Shown: positions 25,800 through 34,535 of the stretch, piece after piece | Layout: each line of letters opens with the position of its first letter | How positions within the stretch are numbered: the stretch's first letter is position 1 | From: VRUE01 sp963753585 | GTDB lineage: Bacteria; Actinomycetota; Thermoleophilia; Solirubrobacterales; 70-9 | Assembly: GCA_963753585.1 (NCBI GenBank) | Contig: CAVWCU010000001.1 | Coordinates: forward strand, 1,488,001-1,552,000 | Direction of reading: 5' to 3' | DNA length: 64,000 nucleotides | Translations under genes and position numbers: made by a program | The notes under the pieces: model-generated | What the model was told of the DNA's origin: nothing | Databases searched by the model: none | The model's input: the letters and a program-made list of their open reading frames with translations, nothing else

Positions 25800-26548
25800 A
25801 TCTCGATGAAGCCGAGGTCGCGGAATCCGAGGCACTCGTAAAGCGGCGCACCGGCCCGGGTCGCCTGCAGTGAGGCCGTGGTCTTGCCCGCATCGTGGGC
25901 CTGCTCGAGCGCTCGCTGCATGAGCCAGCTCGCAATCCCGCGGCCGCGGTGCTCGGGCGGCGTGGCGACGCCGGTGATGCAGCAGTCCTCGCCGACCTCG
26001 ATCGCGCCGACGCATCCCGCCGGCTCGGCCCCGTCGAAGGCGCCATGCCAGCGGATCGACGTCTCTCCGGCGAGGCCGGCGCGGAAGCCGTCAGGGCCAT
26101 AGCCGTAGGCGAGGTCGTTGAGCTCGGCGCAGGTGCGGGCACCGATCGGGCCCGAGTCGATGCCGGCCGGGGCCGGCGGCCCGGCGCCGAGGTCGGCGAG
26201 CTCCATCGCCATCGCCCGCGGTTCGGCGTCGAGGGTGTGGCTGCGGGAGGCGAGAAGACGGGCGGCCTCGCGGTCGGAGTCGGGGACCCAGACCGTCCAG
26301 GCCTGCACCCCGTGGGACTCGTAGAGGGCTTCCAGCGTGTCGAGCGCCTCGGCCAGCGCAAGCGGGTCGTTATAGAAGACGCTGTTGAAGAGCGAGCGCT
26401 GGGGAGCGGCCGGGACGACCGAGGCGATCAGGCCCTCGCGCCGAATCAGGATCGAGTCCGGCGCGCCGCTGCCGAATGCCTCCACCTCTTCGCGGACGCC
26501 CTCGACGGCGCGCCGCCTCAGCTCCCTCTCGTCGACGCGCGGGCTCAT
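25781..26548 (-). CDS. GNAT-family N-acetyltransferase
   Basis: 255 aa. The C-terminal half carries the GNAT fold: CCITGVATPPEHRGRGIASWLMQRAL is the acetyl-CoA pyrophosphate-binding motif (HRGRGIAS), followed by ASLQATRAGAPLYECLGFRDLG, the classic strand-6 region. The N-terminal half looks like a degenerate second GNAT module (RSLFNSVFYNDP, YESHGVQAWTVWVPDSD). I chose the inner ATG (MSPRVDERELRRR) since upstream codons are antisense to the next gene. Substrate unknown. Confidence 0.8.
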   Translation of the reverse strand: MSPRVDERELRRRAVEGVREEVEAFGSGAPDSILIRREGLIASVVPAAPQRSLFNSVFYNDPLALAEALDTLEALYESHGVQAWTVWVPDSDREAARLLASRSHTLDAEPRAMAMELADLGAGPPAPAGIDSGPIGARTCAELNDLAYGYGPDGFRAGLAGETSIRWHGAFDGAEPAGCVGAIEVGEDCCITGVATPPEHRGRGIASWLMQRALEQAHDAGKTTASLQATRAGAPLYECLGFRDLGFIEMWELRR

Positions 26549-26558
26549 CCGCGCCCGT

Positions 26559-27002
26559 TCAACCTCCGGCCGCAGCGCGCCGCTCGGACTCGGCGACGAC
26601 CCCGTCGACCAGTCCCTTGACTGCCTGCTTGACGACCGCGACCACGACCGCACCGACAAGGGGAACGGTCGGGTGGGTGCGTACCGCGTAGACCATCGTG
26701 GTCCCGTTGCCGTTGGGCGTCAGCTCCACCGTCCCGACATGATCGCGGACGGGCAGGCCGGAAAGGAGGGTGTAGGAAAAGCGGCCGGGATCCTCGTAGA
26801 CGATCACTTCCTCGCGCAGCGCCGGCCCGACAGCGGTCAGCTTGCGGATAGCCCCCACGCCATTCGGCGCGGGATCCCCCTCCCGCTCCAGCACAGACTT
26901 CCGCAACGGCGTGAGCTCCGAATACCGCCGATGGTCGGTAAGCACTCCGAAGACAACCTCGGCCGGCGCCGCAACCTCGCGCGTGAAAGTGAAGCTAGCC
27001 AC
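26559..27002 (-). CDS. SRPBCC (START/polyketide-cyclase-like) protein
   Basis: 147 aa single-domain helix-grip fold. It begins FTFTREVAAPAEVVFGVLTDHRRYSEL, the typical first strand and helix with a D-H-x-x-x-Y segment, followed by alternating strands (IRKLTAVGPALREEVIVYEDPGRFSYTLLSG) and a long C-terminal helix. Such proteins bind or transport hydrophobic ligands. The GTG start at 27000-27002 gives the standard N-terminus. It is 10 bases upstream of the GNAT gene, the same transcription unit. Confidence 0.75.
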   Translation of the reverse strand: MASFTFTREVAAPAEVVFGVLTDHRRYSELTPLRKSVLEREGDPAPNGVGAIRKLTAVGPALREEVIVYEDPGRFSYTLLSGLPVRDHVGTVELTPNGNGTTMVYAVRTHPTVPLVGAVVVAVVKQAVKGLVDGVVAESERRAAAGG

Positions 27003-27039
27003 GGCGCCGAAGGCTATAGGAGGGCCGGATGGCGCTCCC

Positions 27040-28044
27040 CTACGCAAGCTTCCAACGCTGCGGATCGCTCCCCTCCACCTTCTCGACCTCCCCGAGGATC
27101 GCCAGATGGTCGAGGCAGGAGAGGACGATCTGCAGGATCCAGGCGCTGACCGGCGTGTTCAGGTTCTCGGCGCCGACGATGTCGCCGACCACCTCGAAGG
27201 GGGGCTTCTCCCCCTCGGCCAGCGACTCGCGCACCTTCCCGGTCAGCTCGCCGACCTGGCGCCGCGCCTCGGCGATCTTGGCGTCGGCGTCGCGGAAGGG
27301 CCGGCCGTGCCCGGGCAGGCAGAGGTCGACGGCGAGAGGCTCGATCTCGTCGAGGCCGCCGAGGAACTCGCCGACCGGATCGGGGCTGTGGCCGTGGTCG
27401 AAGAAGAGGACGGTGCGGCCGAGCAGGTGATCGCCGGAGATCATCAGCTTGCGCTCGGGCTGGTGCAGGCAGACGTGCGAGGGGGCGTGCCCGGGCGTCT
27501 CGTGGACCTGCCAGGTGCCGAGGTCGGTCTCGACCTCGACCCCGGGCAGCAGGTCGCGGTCGGGCTCGACTATCGCGTCGATGCCGGTCTCGTCGTCCTC
27601 GCTGCGGGACTCGCGGTAGCGCTCCAGCGCCGCAGCGGGCACGCCGCTCTGCCGCGCCACCTCCAGGCGCTGCTCCAGGGCGGCCGCCGGGTCGTCGGCG
27701 AGCAGGCGCACGTGTTCCCAGGCCGGGTGCATCCAGAGCTCGCAGCCGGCGCCCTCGACGATCGGCGCCGCCAGCCCGTAGTGGTCGGTGTGGGAGTGGG
27801 TGCAGACGAGCAGCCGCACGTCCTCGAGCCCGAAGCCGGCCTGGGCGAGGGCGAGGTCGAACTGGCGCATCCGCCCCTTGCCGCCGATTCCGGTGTCGAA
27901 GAGGACGATGCCGCCGTCGGCGGCAACGGCCCAGACGTTGCCGTGGGGCACCCCCGGCCAGGGCAGCGGCAACCGCAGCCGCCAGACACCGGGCAGGACC
28001 TTCTCCGTACGGGGCGCCTCGGGGCGCTTGCGGTCGTCTGCCAT
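27040..28044 (-). CDS. MBL-fold metallo-hydrolase
   Basis: 334 aa. The zinc motif HSHTDHYG (about 82-89) gives HxHxDH. The further metal ligands are in ETPGHAPSH, ISGDHLLG and CLPGHGRPF, and a long helical C-terminal extension (about 240-334) follows. This matches the LACTB2 / hydroxyacylglutathione-hydrolase-like branch of the superfamily that cleaves thioesters, esters or RNA. It lies upstream of SRPBCC and GNAT genes on the same strand. The substrate is not indicated. Confidence 0.85.
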   Translation of the reverse strand: MADDRKRPEAPRTEKVLPGVWRLRLPLPWPGVPHGNVWAVAADGGIVLFDTGIGGKGRMRQFDLALAQAGFGLEDVRLLVCTHSHTDHYGLAAPIVEGAGCELWMHPAWEHVRLLADDPAAALEQRLEVARQSGVPAAALERYRESRSEDDETGIDAIVEPDRDLLPGVEVETDLGTWQVHETPGHAPSHVCLHQPERKLMISGDHLLGRTVLFFDHGHSPDPVGEFLGGLDEIEPLAVDLCLPGHGRPFRDADAKIAEARRQVGELTGKVRESLAEGEKPPFEVVGDIVGAENLNTPVSAWILQIVLSCLDHLAILGEVEKVEGSDPQRWKLA

Positions 28045-28101
28045 CGCGGCAGCACACTATCTCCCGATGGCGTGAAGGCGGCTGGGATAGGTTGCGGCGC
28101 G

Positions 28102-29655
28102 ATGGAGTCGAGCAGCCCCAAGCGCGCCGGGATCATCCTCGCCGCGCTGATCCTCGTCGCCGCGGTCGCCAACCTCAACCTGGCGGTCGCCAACGTCGCC
28201 CTGCCCGACATCGGCCAGGCCTTCGGCTCCGGCCAGACGACCCTCAACCTGATCGCCGTCGGCTACTCGCTGGGATTGGCGACCTCGGTCCTCTACCTGG
28301 GGGCCCTCGGCGACCGCTACGGGCGCAAGACGATGCTGCTGCTCGGCATGGGGCTCTCGATCCCGGCCTCGCTGCTGGCCGGCTTCGCCCCCTCCGACGA
28401 GATCCTCTTCGTCGCCCGCGTGCTCGGCGGCGTCGCCGCGGGGATGGCCTTCCCGACCACGCTGGCGCTGATCACGGCGCTGTGGTCGGGCAACGACCGC
28501 ACCCGCTCGATCGCGCTCTGGTCGGCGATCGGCGGCGCCATCGCCTCGCTCGGGCCACTGATCTCCGGGGCCCTGCTGGAGCAGTTCGACTGGGGCTCGG
28601 TCTTCCTCGTCACCCTCCCCCTGGCGGCGCTCGCGCTCTTCCTCGCCTGGCGCTACGTCCCCGCCCACGTCAACGAGAGCACCGAGCCCGTCGACAACCT
28701 CGGCGGCATCCTCTCGGTCCTCCTGGTGGCGGCGCTGGTGCTGGGGATCAACCTGGCGCCGGTGCCGGGCAAGGGTGCGCTGGCGATCGGGCTCGGGCTC
28801 GTCGCCCTGGCGGCGACCGCCGCCTTCGTCCTGCGCCAGCGCCGGGCGCCGTCGCCCCTTTACGACCTCGAGGTCGCCAAGCGGCGTGTCTTCTGGGTCG
28901 CCGCCTGCGCCGGGATCATCGTCTTCGGCTCGCTGATGGGGGCGATGTTCATCGGCCAGCAGTTCCTCCAGAACGTGCTCGACTACTCGACCCTCGACTC
29001 CGGCCTGGCGATCCTGCCGGCCGCGGCCTTGATGGTCGTCGTCGCCCCCCGCTCGGCGAAGCTGGTCGAGGCACGTGGCGCCCGCTTCACCCTGCTCGTC
29101 GGCTACGTCTTCTGCGTGCTCGGCTTCCTCACCATGCTGCTGCTCTGGAAGGAAGACATCTCCTACTGGAAGGTGGCGCTCGGCTACGCCTTCATCGGGA
29201 TCGGCGTCGGCTTCGCCGGCACCCCAGCGTCCCACTCGCTGACCGGCTCGGTGCCGGTGAAGCGCGCCGGCATGGCCTCGGGCACGGCGGATCTGCAGCG
29301 CGACCTCGGCGGGGCGATCATGCAGTCGATCTTCGGCGCCCTGCTCACGGCCGGCTACGCCGCCGCAGCCGGCGCCGCGATCGCCTCCTCTCCGGAAGCG
29401 AGCAAGGTCACCGAAAACGTCGAAGGCGAGCTGACCAAGTCCTTCTCCAGCGCCGCCGACACCGCCGCCCAGTACCCCCAGTACAGCGATCAGATCGTCG
29501 CCGCCGCCAAGGCCTCCTTCCTGCAGGGCGACGAGTGGGCCTACACGGCCGGCATCGTCGCGATCGGGCTCGGTGCGGCACTTGTCTTCTTCCGCTTCCC
29601 GAAGAAGGACGAGGAGGAAGCGCTGCTCGAGCAGTACCACGCCGAAGACACCTGA
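28102..29655 (+). CDS. MFS drug/metabolite exporter, DHA2 (14-helix) family
   Basis: 517 aa with 14 predicted hydrophobic helices. The loop 2-3 motif GALGDRYGRKTMLL is the MFS motif A (GxLaDrxGrkxxl), and ALWSAIGGAIASLGPLISG matches motif C of proton antiporters. The start ATG (MESSSPKRAGI) follows a weak purine stretch; the open frame upstream is antisense noise. The substrate is unknown. It is divergent from the MBL gene by 57 bases. Confidence 0.88.
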   Translation: MESSSPKRAGIILAALILVAAVANLNLAVANVALPDIGQAFGSGQTTLNLIAVGYSLGLATSVLYLGALGDRYGRKTMLLLGMGLSIPASLLAGFAPSDEILFVARVLGGVAAGMAFPTTLALITALWSGNDRTRSIALWSAIGGAIASLGPLISGALLEQFDWGSVFLVTLPLAALALFLAWRYVPAHVNESTEPVDNLGGILSVLLVAALVLGINLAPVPGKGALAIGLGLVALAATAAFVLRQRRAPSPLYDLEVAKRRVFWVAACAGIIVFGSLMGAMFIGQQFLQNVLDYSTLDSGLAILPAAALMVVVAPRSAKLVEARGARFTLLVGYVFCVLGFLTMLLLWKEDISYWKVALGYAFIGIGVGFAGTPASHSLTGSVPVKRAGMASGTADLQRDLGGAIMQSIFGALLTAGYAAAAGAAIASSPEASKVTENVEGELTKSFSSAADTAAQYPQYSDQIVAAAKASFLQGDEWAYTAGIVAIGLGAALVFFRFPKKDEEEALLEQYHAEDT

Positions 29656-29695
29656 TCCCCCGCTTCCGGCCGCGGAAGGTTGGGATGATGCGGCG

Positions 29696-30880
29696 GTGGC
29701 CGCCGGCGACCAGACCCGCTCCTCGCGCCTGACCGCGACGCTGCGCGAAGGCGAGCGGGTAACCCCGCTCGAGCTCTTCTTCGACCTCGTCTTCGTGCTG
29801 GCGATCACCCAGTGCACGGCGCTGATGTCCCACCACCCGACCTGGCCGGGCCTGGCCCAGGGGCTGCTGGTGCTGGGGATGCTCTGGTGGTCCTGGACCG
29901 GGTACTCCTGGCTGACCAGCGTGATCGACCCCGAGGAGGGCGCGGTGCGGCTGGTGATGTTCGGCGCGATCGCCGCCCTGTTGCTCGTCTCGCTCTGCGT
30001 GCCGGAAGCGTTCGGCAGCCTCGCGCTTGCCTTCGCCCTGATCTACGGCGTCGTCCGTACCGCCCACATCGCCCTCTTCATGCTCGCCAGCCCCGAGGAC
30101 GACGCGCTGCGCCACTCGGTCTTGGCCCTGGCCGCCAGCACCGCCGTGGCGGTCGCGCTGCTGGCCACGGCTTCGCTCTTCGACGGCCTCGCCCAAGGGT
30201 CCCTGTGGGCGCTCGCCCTCCTCCTCGACATGGGCGGCCCCTACTTCTTCGGCTCCGAAGGCTGGAAGCTCGTCCCCGGCCACTTCGCCGAGCGCCACGG
30301 GCTGATCGTGATCATCGCCCTCGGCGAGTCAATCGTCGCGATCGGGCTCGGCGCCGCCCACGAGCTCAGCCTGGGCATCGGCACCGCCGCCGTGCTCGGC
30401 GTCGCCCTCACCGCGGCGATGTGGTGGATCTACTTCGACATCGTCGCGATCGTCGCCGCCAGGCGCCTCGCCGAGACCGAGCCGGGCAAGATCCAGAACG
30501 AGATGGCACGGGACTCCTACTCCTACCTGCACCTGCTGATGGTGGCCGGGATCGTTCTCGTCGCCCTCGGCCTGAAGAAGACGATCGGCCACTTCGACGC
30601 CCACCTCGACACGGTGCCCGCCTTCGCCCTACTCGGCGGGCTCGCCCTCTACCTGCTCGGCCACGTCACCTTTCGCTACCGCCACATCCACACGATCAAC
30701 CGCCAGCGCCTGCTGATGGCGCTGGTGCTGGTACTCCTGGTTCCAGTGGCGACCGAGATACCCGCCCTCATCGCCCTTGCCATCGCCAACGTCCTGATCT
30801 GGGCGATGATCGCCTACGAGACCCGCAGCTACGGCGAGGGGCGCCGGCAGGTCCGCCGCCCGCAGACGGAGCCCGGCTGA
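29696..30880 (+). CDS. LtrA-family membrane protein (low temperature requirement A)
   Basis: 394 aa with about ten hydrophobic helices. The family signature VTPLELFFDLVFVLAITQ is near residue 22, and ERHGLIVIIALGESIVAIG in the middle is the second hallmark of LtrA proteins. The GTG start is preferred since it begins just before the conserved region. Molecular function of the family is unsettled; in Listeria it is needed for growth in the cold. It lies 40 bases after the MFS gene and 5 bases before the fusion enzyme, probably co-transcribed. Confidence 0.85.
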   Translation: MAAGDQTRSSRLTATLREGERVTPLELFFDLVFVLAITQCTALMSHHPTWPGLAQGLLVLGMLWWSWTGYSWLTSVIDPEEGAVRLVMFGAIAALLLVSLCVPEAFGSLALAFALIYGVVRTAHIALFMLASPEDDALRHSVLALAASTAVAVALLATASLFDGLAQGSLWALALLLDMGGPYFFGSEGWKLVPGHFAERHGLIVIIALGESIVAIGLGAAHELSLGIGTAAVLGVALTAAMWWIYFDIVAIVAARRLAETEPGKIQNEMARDSYSYLHLLMVAGIVLVALGLKKTIGHFDAHLDTVPAFALLGGLALYLLGHVTFRYRHIHTINRQRLLMALVLVLLVPVATEIPALIALAIANVLIWAMIAYETRSYGEGRRQVRRPQTEPG

Positions 30881-30885
30881 CGCCG

Positions 30886-33438
30886 ATGAGCCTCAGGTCA
30901 TCGATAAGGGCACGGGCGATCCGCGCGGCCGAGCCACTGGTCAACCCTCCCTCGGGGGTCGGCGAGGAGGAGCTGCGGGAGGCCGTCGCCGGCAAGGTCG
31001 TGCTGGTCACCGGGGCCTCCTACGGGCTCGGCGAGGCGACCGCGCGCCGGCTCGCCGCCAGCGGCGCCACCGTCCTGCTGGCTGCCCGCTCGGCGGACCG
31101 GCTGGAGGAGATCGCGGCGGAGATCGAGGCCGCGGGGGGCGACGCACGGGCGCACGCCGCCGACCTCACCGACACCGCCAGCGTCGAGGGGCTCGCGGCG
31201 TGGGCGCTCGCCCAGCGCGGCCACGTCGACGTCGTCGTCAGCAACGCCGGCAAGTCGATCCGCCGCTCGGTCGAGCTCTCCTACGACCGCTTCCACGACT
31301 TCGAGCGCACGATCGGCGTCAACTACCTGGGGCCGATCCGGCTGCTGCTCGCCCTGCTCCCCTCGATGCGCGCCCGCGGCGAGGGGCACATCGTCAACGT
31401 CTCGACGATCGGGGCGCGGATCGCACCCGGGCCGCGCTGGGGCGCCTACCAGGCCTCGAAGAGCGCCTTCGACATCTGGCTGCGCAGCGCAGCGCCGGAG
31501 CTGCGGGCTGACGGGGTGACGGCGACGTCTGTGTACATGGCGCTGATCCACACCCGGATGAGCGCGCCGACGCCGATCTACCGGCATGTTCCCGGTCAGA
31601 CCCCCGAGCAGGCGGCGGGGACGATCGGCCTGGCGATCGCACGCAAGCCACGCTCGATCGCTCCCTGGTGGTCGCCGGTCGCCGACGTCGCGACGACGGC
31701 GGCGCGGACCCCGTGGGACGCCACGACCGGCCTGCTCTTCCGGCTCACCAACGACACCGCCGCGGCGCGGGCAGACGCCCCCGGCGGCGGGGGCAGCGGC
31801 GCAGGCGGCAGGCGGCACGCCGGGTCGGACCTGGCCTTCAACGCCCGGCTGGCAGGAAGGGCAGCGGGCGCGCTGCGCGGCGCCGGCGCCATCGCTCCCG
31901 TACCGCCGTCGCGCCTGCCGGCGGTCGCCCGGGCACTGCGGATGGGACCGGGGCCGGGGATGCTGGTTGCGCTCGGCGCCGCCCGCCATCCCGAGCGCAC
32001 GGCGATCGCCGACGAGCGCGGCGAGATCTCCTTCGGCGAGCTCAACCGGCGCAGCGCCGCGATCGCCGCAAGCCTGAAGCGTGAGCTGGGCGTCGGGGAA
32101 GGCAGCAGCCTGGCGGTGATGTGCCGCAACCACCGCGGCTTCGTCGAAGCGATCGCCGCCGGCTCGCGCCTCGGCGCCGACCTGCTCCTGCTCGGCACCG
32201 ACTTCCCGGCACCGCAGCTGGCCGGCATCCTGGAGCGGGAGCGCCCCGCCGCGATCGTCCACGACCAGGAGTTCGGGGCGGCCTTCGAGCGTTCCGGCTT
32301 CGCCGGGCCGCGGGTCGCCGCCTGGTTCGACGGGGGGCCGGGCGGGCCGACGCTCGGCGAGATGGCCGCCGGTCCAGTCGCGAAGCTCGGCCACCCGGCA
32401 GAGCCCAGCCGCCTGGTGATCCTCACCTCTGGCACGACCGGCGTCCCCAAGTCCGCCCCGCGCCGGCCGGAGCTGGGAGCGATCCTCGGCCCGGTGACGA
32501 CGATCCTCTCCAACATCCCGCTGCACTCCGGCGAGCCGATCCTGGTCGCGCCCCCCGGCTTCCACGGCTACGGGCTGGCCACGATCTCGCTCGGCCTCAT
32601 ACTCGGCGCGCCCGTCGTGCTGCTGCGGCGCTTCGACGCCGAGGCGGCGCTGGCGGCAATCGACCGCCACCGGGTCGGGGCGCTGGTCGTCGTCCCGGTG
32701 ATGCTCGACCGGATCCTGCGCTGCCCGCCCGAGGTCCGCGAGCGCTACGACACCTCGTCGCTGCGAGCCGTCGTCACCGGCGCCGCACCGCTGCTCGCCT
32801 CTACGTCGACCGGGATCATGGACGCCTTCGGCGACGTCCTCTACAACCTCTACGGCTCGACCGAGACGGGCTTCGGGGCAATCGCCGGCCCGGCCGACCT
32901 GCGTGCCGCGCCGGGCACCGTCGGCCGGCCGCCGTTCGGGACGACGCTGAAGGTCCTCGACGCCGAGCGCCGGGAGGCGCCGCCGGGCGAGACCGGCCAC
33001 GTCTTCATCGGCGGCAGGCTCGTCTTCGAGGGCTACTCGGGCGACGAGGCCCCCAAGGAGACGGTCGACGGGCTGATGAACACCGGCGACCTCGGCCACC
33101 TCGATCCGGCGGGGCGCCTGCTGATCGACGGCCGCGAGGACGACATGATCGTCTCGGGAGGGGAGAACGTCTTCCCGCAGGAGGTGACCGACGTGCTCGG
33201 CCGCCATGGCGCGGTCGCCGACGCTGCCGTGGTCGGGGTCGAGGACGAGGAGTTCGGCCAGCGCCTGCGCGCCTACGTGGTCCTGGCGCCGGGGAAGGAG
33301 CCCTCCGCCGAGGAGCTTCGCCTCCACGTCAGGGAGAGCCTGCCCCGCTTCCAGGTCCCCCGCGACTTCGTCTTCCTCGAGGAGATCCCACGCACGGCGA
33401 CCGGGAAGGTCCGAGCGCGTGACCTGGGCGGAACCTGA
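30886..33438 (+). CDS. Fusion: short-chain dehydrogenase/reductase plus acyl-CoA synthetase (ANL)
   Basis: 850 aa two-enzyme protein. Residues about 35-260 form an SDR: cofactor motif VTGASYGLGEATA, VVSNAGKSI, catalytic Ser in HIVNVSTIGA, and Tyr/Lys in WGAYQASKSAF. A Gly-rich linker at about 300-315 leads to an adenylate-forming ligase (about 350-850) with A3 VILTSGTTGVPKS, A5 YGSTETGFG, A7 GLMNTGDLG, A8 VSGGENVFPQE and A10 PRTATGKVRARDL with the catalytic Lys. One chain could therefore activate a fatty acid to its CoA ester and reduce it or a linked intermediate, but no phosphopantetheine carrier domain is visible. The SDR-first order is the reverse of carboxylic acid reductases. Confidence 0.87.
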   Translation: MSLRSSIRARAIRAAEPLVNPPSGVGEEELREAVAGKVVLVTGASYGLGEATARRLAASGATVLLAARSADRLEEIAAEIEAAGGDARAHAADLTDTASVEGLAAWALAQRGHVDVVVSNAGKSIRRSVELSYDRFHDFERTIGVNYLGPIRLLLALLPSMRARGEGHIVNVSTIGARIAPGPRWGAYQASKSAFDIWLRSAAPELRADGVTATSVYMALIHTRMSAPTPIYRHVPGQTPEQAAGTIGLAIARKPRSIAPWWSPVADVATTAARTPWDATTGLLFRLTNDTAAARADAPGGGGSGAGGRRHAGSDLAFNARLAGRAAGALRGAGAIAPVPPSRLPAVARALRMGPGPGMLVALGAARHPERTAIADERGEISFGELNRRSAAIAASLKRELGVGEGSSLAVMCRNHRGFVEAIAAGSRLGADLLLLGTDFPAPQLAGILERERPAAIVHDQEFGAAFERSGFAGPRVAAWFDGGPGGPTLGEMAAGPVAKLGHPAEPSRLVILTSGTTGVPKSAPRRPELGAILGPVTTILSNIPLHSGEPILVAPPGFHGYGLATISLGLILGAPVVLLRRFDAEAALAAIDRHRVGALVVVPVMLDRILRCPPEVRERYDTSSLRAVVTGAAPLLASTSTGIMDAFGDVLYNLYGSTETGFGAIAGPADLRAAPGTVGRPPFGTTLKVLDAERREAPPGETGHVFIGGRLVFEGYSGDEAPKETVDGLMNTGDLGHLDPAGRLLIDGREDDMIVSGGENVFPQEVTDVLGRHGAVADAAVVGVEDEEFGQRLRAYVVLAPGKEPSAEELRLHVRESLPRFQVPRDFVFLEEIPRTATGKVRARDLGGT

Positions 33439-33458
33439 GGCCTAGGTTGGTTGGGTGA

Positions 33459-33534
33459 GGGATGACGGGCGCCCTCCCCAAAACGCGCGGCGGGAGCCGC
33501 GCTTGAGTGTTTTGGGGAGGGCGCCCGTCATCCC
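33459..33534. repeat. 26-bp-arm inverted repeat with nested hairpin
   Basis: Perfect 26-base arms at 33459-33484 and 33509-33534 (outer end GGGATGACGGGCGCCCTCC). Inside them a second 7-bp stem, GCGCGGC (33485-33491) with GCCGCGC (33496-33502), stacks directly on the outer stem. A 6-base bulge TTGAGT remains. This is far longer than a normal terminator. It lies 20 bases after the fusion gene and may be a mobile palindromic unit or a structured RNA. Confidence 0.9.
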
Positions 33535-33663
33535 CTCTACGAACACCACAAGCTTCGAAAAGCTCTGCGACTCGAAGCGTCGTCTCGGCCACCCCGACTC
33601 TTAAAAGCTTGGGGACTTTGGCGCCGGGTCGCGATTCTGGCGCTTCCGGGAGACGCGTTGGAA

Positions 33664-33802
33664 GGAGCCTGGCCGTCCTTCGGGCGAATGTCGCGAAGCG
33701 GCGGAAATGCAATCCGGTGCTTGCGCGGCCGCCTAGGCCGCGCTCCTGGTTGCACCGCGCTTGCGCGCGGTGCTCAATTCGCCCGAAGGACGGCCAGGCT
33801 CC
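33664..33802. repeat. Large inverted repeat enclosing two hairpins (three-way junction)
   Basis: 26-base perfect arms at 33664-33689 and 33777-33802 (inner end TTCGGGCGAAT). Between them are two further hairpins: GCGCGGCC/GGCCGCGC (33723-33730 and 33736-33743) and GCACCGCGC/GCGCGGTGC (33752-33760 and 33765-33773). A transcript would fold into a closed stem with a multi-branch loop. It begins 130 bases after the first palindrome. The stretch 33439-33827 holds no credible gene; small open frames there only reflect the repeat. Confidence 0.88.
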
Positions 33803-33827
33803 CCCAACCCTCACCCGCAAAACGGCT

Positions 33828-34451
33828 TCAGTCGCGACGCCGGCGCGGGCCCAGCGGGTGCTCGAACTCCTGCATCAGGCCGGCGACGGCGAAGCAGAGG
33901 GCACCTGTGAGAGTGCCCCAGTTGGCGATTCCGGTCGAGATCGCGTCGCCGGTCGACGGGCGTACGAAGGAGGCGACCGCGGAGACCATGAAGAGGATCG
34001 AGCCGAGCTGGTTGACGGCGACGATCCACCAGCCGAGGTCGCGGCGGACCCAGAAGCGCCAGCCGCCGCCGATGCCGACCATCGCCAGGTGGCCGGAGAC
34101 GAGGAAGAGCGCACAGCCGACCATGTCCGGCCCCCAGACGAGCCGGTCCTCCCCGGCCGGGCCGAGGCCCTCGACGAAAGAGTCGACCAGGTTGATCGCA
34201 AAGACCAGCGTGCCTGCGAAGAGGACGGCGGCACTCAGCCACTGCAGGCGCTGCGGCTCGCGCGAGCGCCAGCGCCAACGGCCTTCCGGCGGCTCGGCCC
34301 CCAGGCCCCCTTCGGGCTCGTTGACCACCTGCACGACCGAGGTGTAGCCACCGGTGCTGAAGAAGGCCCCGCCGACCAGGAACGAGGTCGCCGCGACCGT
34401 ATTGGCGTGCCGCAGCCGCCGCTGCGTGTCGATGCGCCGATTGCTCGCCAT
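33828..34451 (-). CDS. Four-helix membrane protein of unknown function (YrhK-like)
   Basis: 207 aa. After a basic N-terminus (MASNRRIDTQRRLRHANT) there are four to five hydrophobic segments: TSFLVGGAFFSTGGYTSV, QWLSAAVLFAGTLVFAINLV, MVGCALFLVSGHLAMVGIGG and QLGSILFMVSAVASFV, then a last one at GTLTGALCFAVAGLM. A basic tail follows. Several Trp residues and paired helices resemble the YrhK-type fold, but I cannot assign it firmly. It is transcribed toward the structured repeats. Confidence 0.65.
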   Translation of the reverse strand: MASNRRIDTQRRLRHANTVAATSFLVGGAFFSTGGYTSVVQVVNEPEGGLGAEPPEGRWRWRSREPQRLQWLSAAVLFAGTLVFAINLVDSFVEGLGPAGEDRLVWGPDMVGCALFLVSGHLAMVGIGGGWRFWVRRDLGWWIVAVNQLGSILFMVSAVASFVRPSTGDAISTGIANWGTLTGALCFAVAGLMQEFEHPLGPRRRRD

Positions 34452-34535
34452 GCAGGCGTTACTTCCGGGCCGCCGGCAGAATTCCTTAGGCGCGAGGGGT
34501 AACCGGGCGTACCGAGATTAGACAGTAATAGTAAT

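Noticed and set aside
26842..28101. A 5' extension of the MFS gene by over 400 codons.
   Set aside because: The extension is antisense to the MBL gene; MFS proteins begin a few residues before the first helix, as ATG 28102 gives.
33828..34347. Plus-strand frames through the hairpin region into the membrane gene.
   Set aside because: Residues mirror the palindromic DNA and then the antisense of a good four-helix membrane protein; no ribosome site or family signal.
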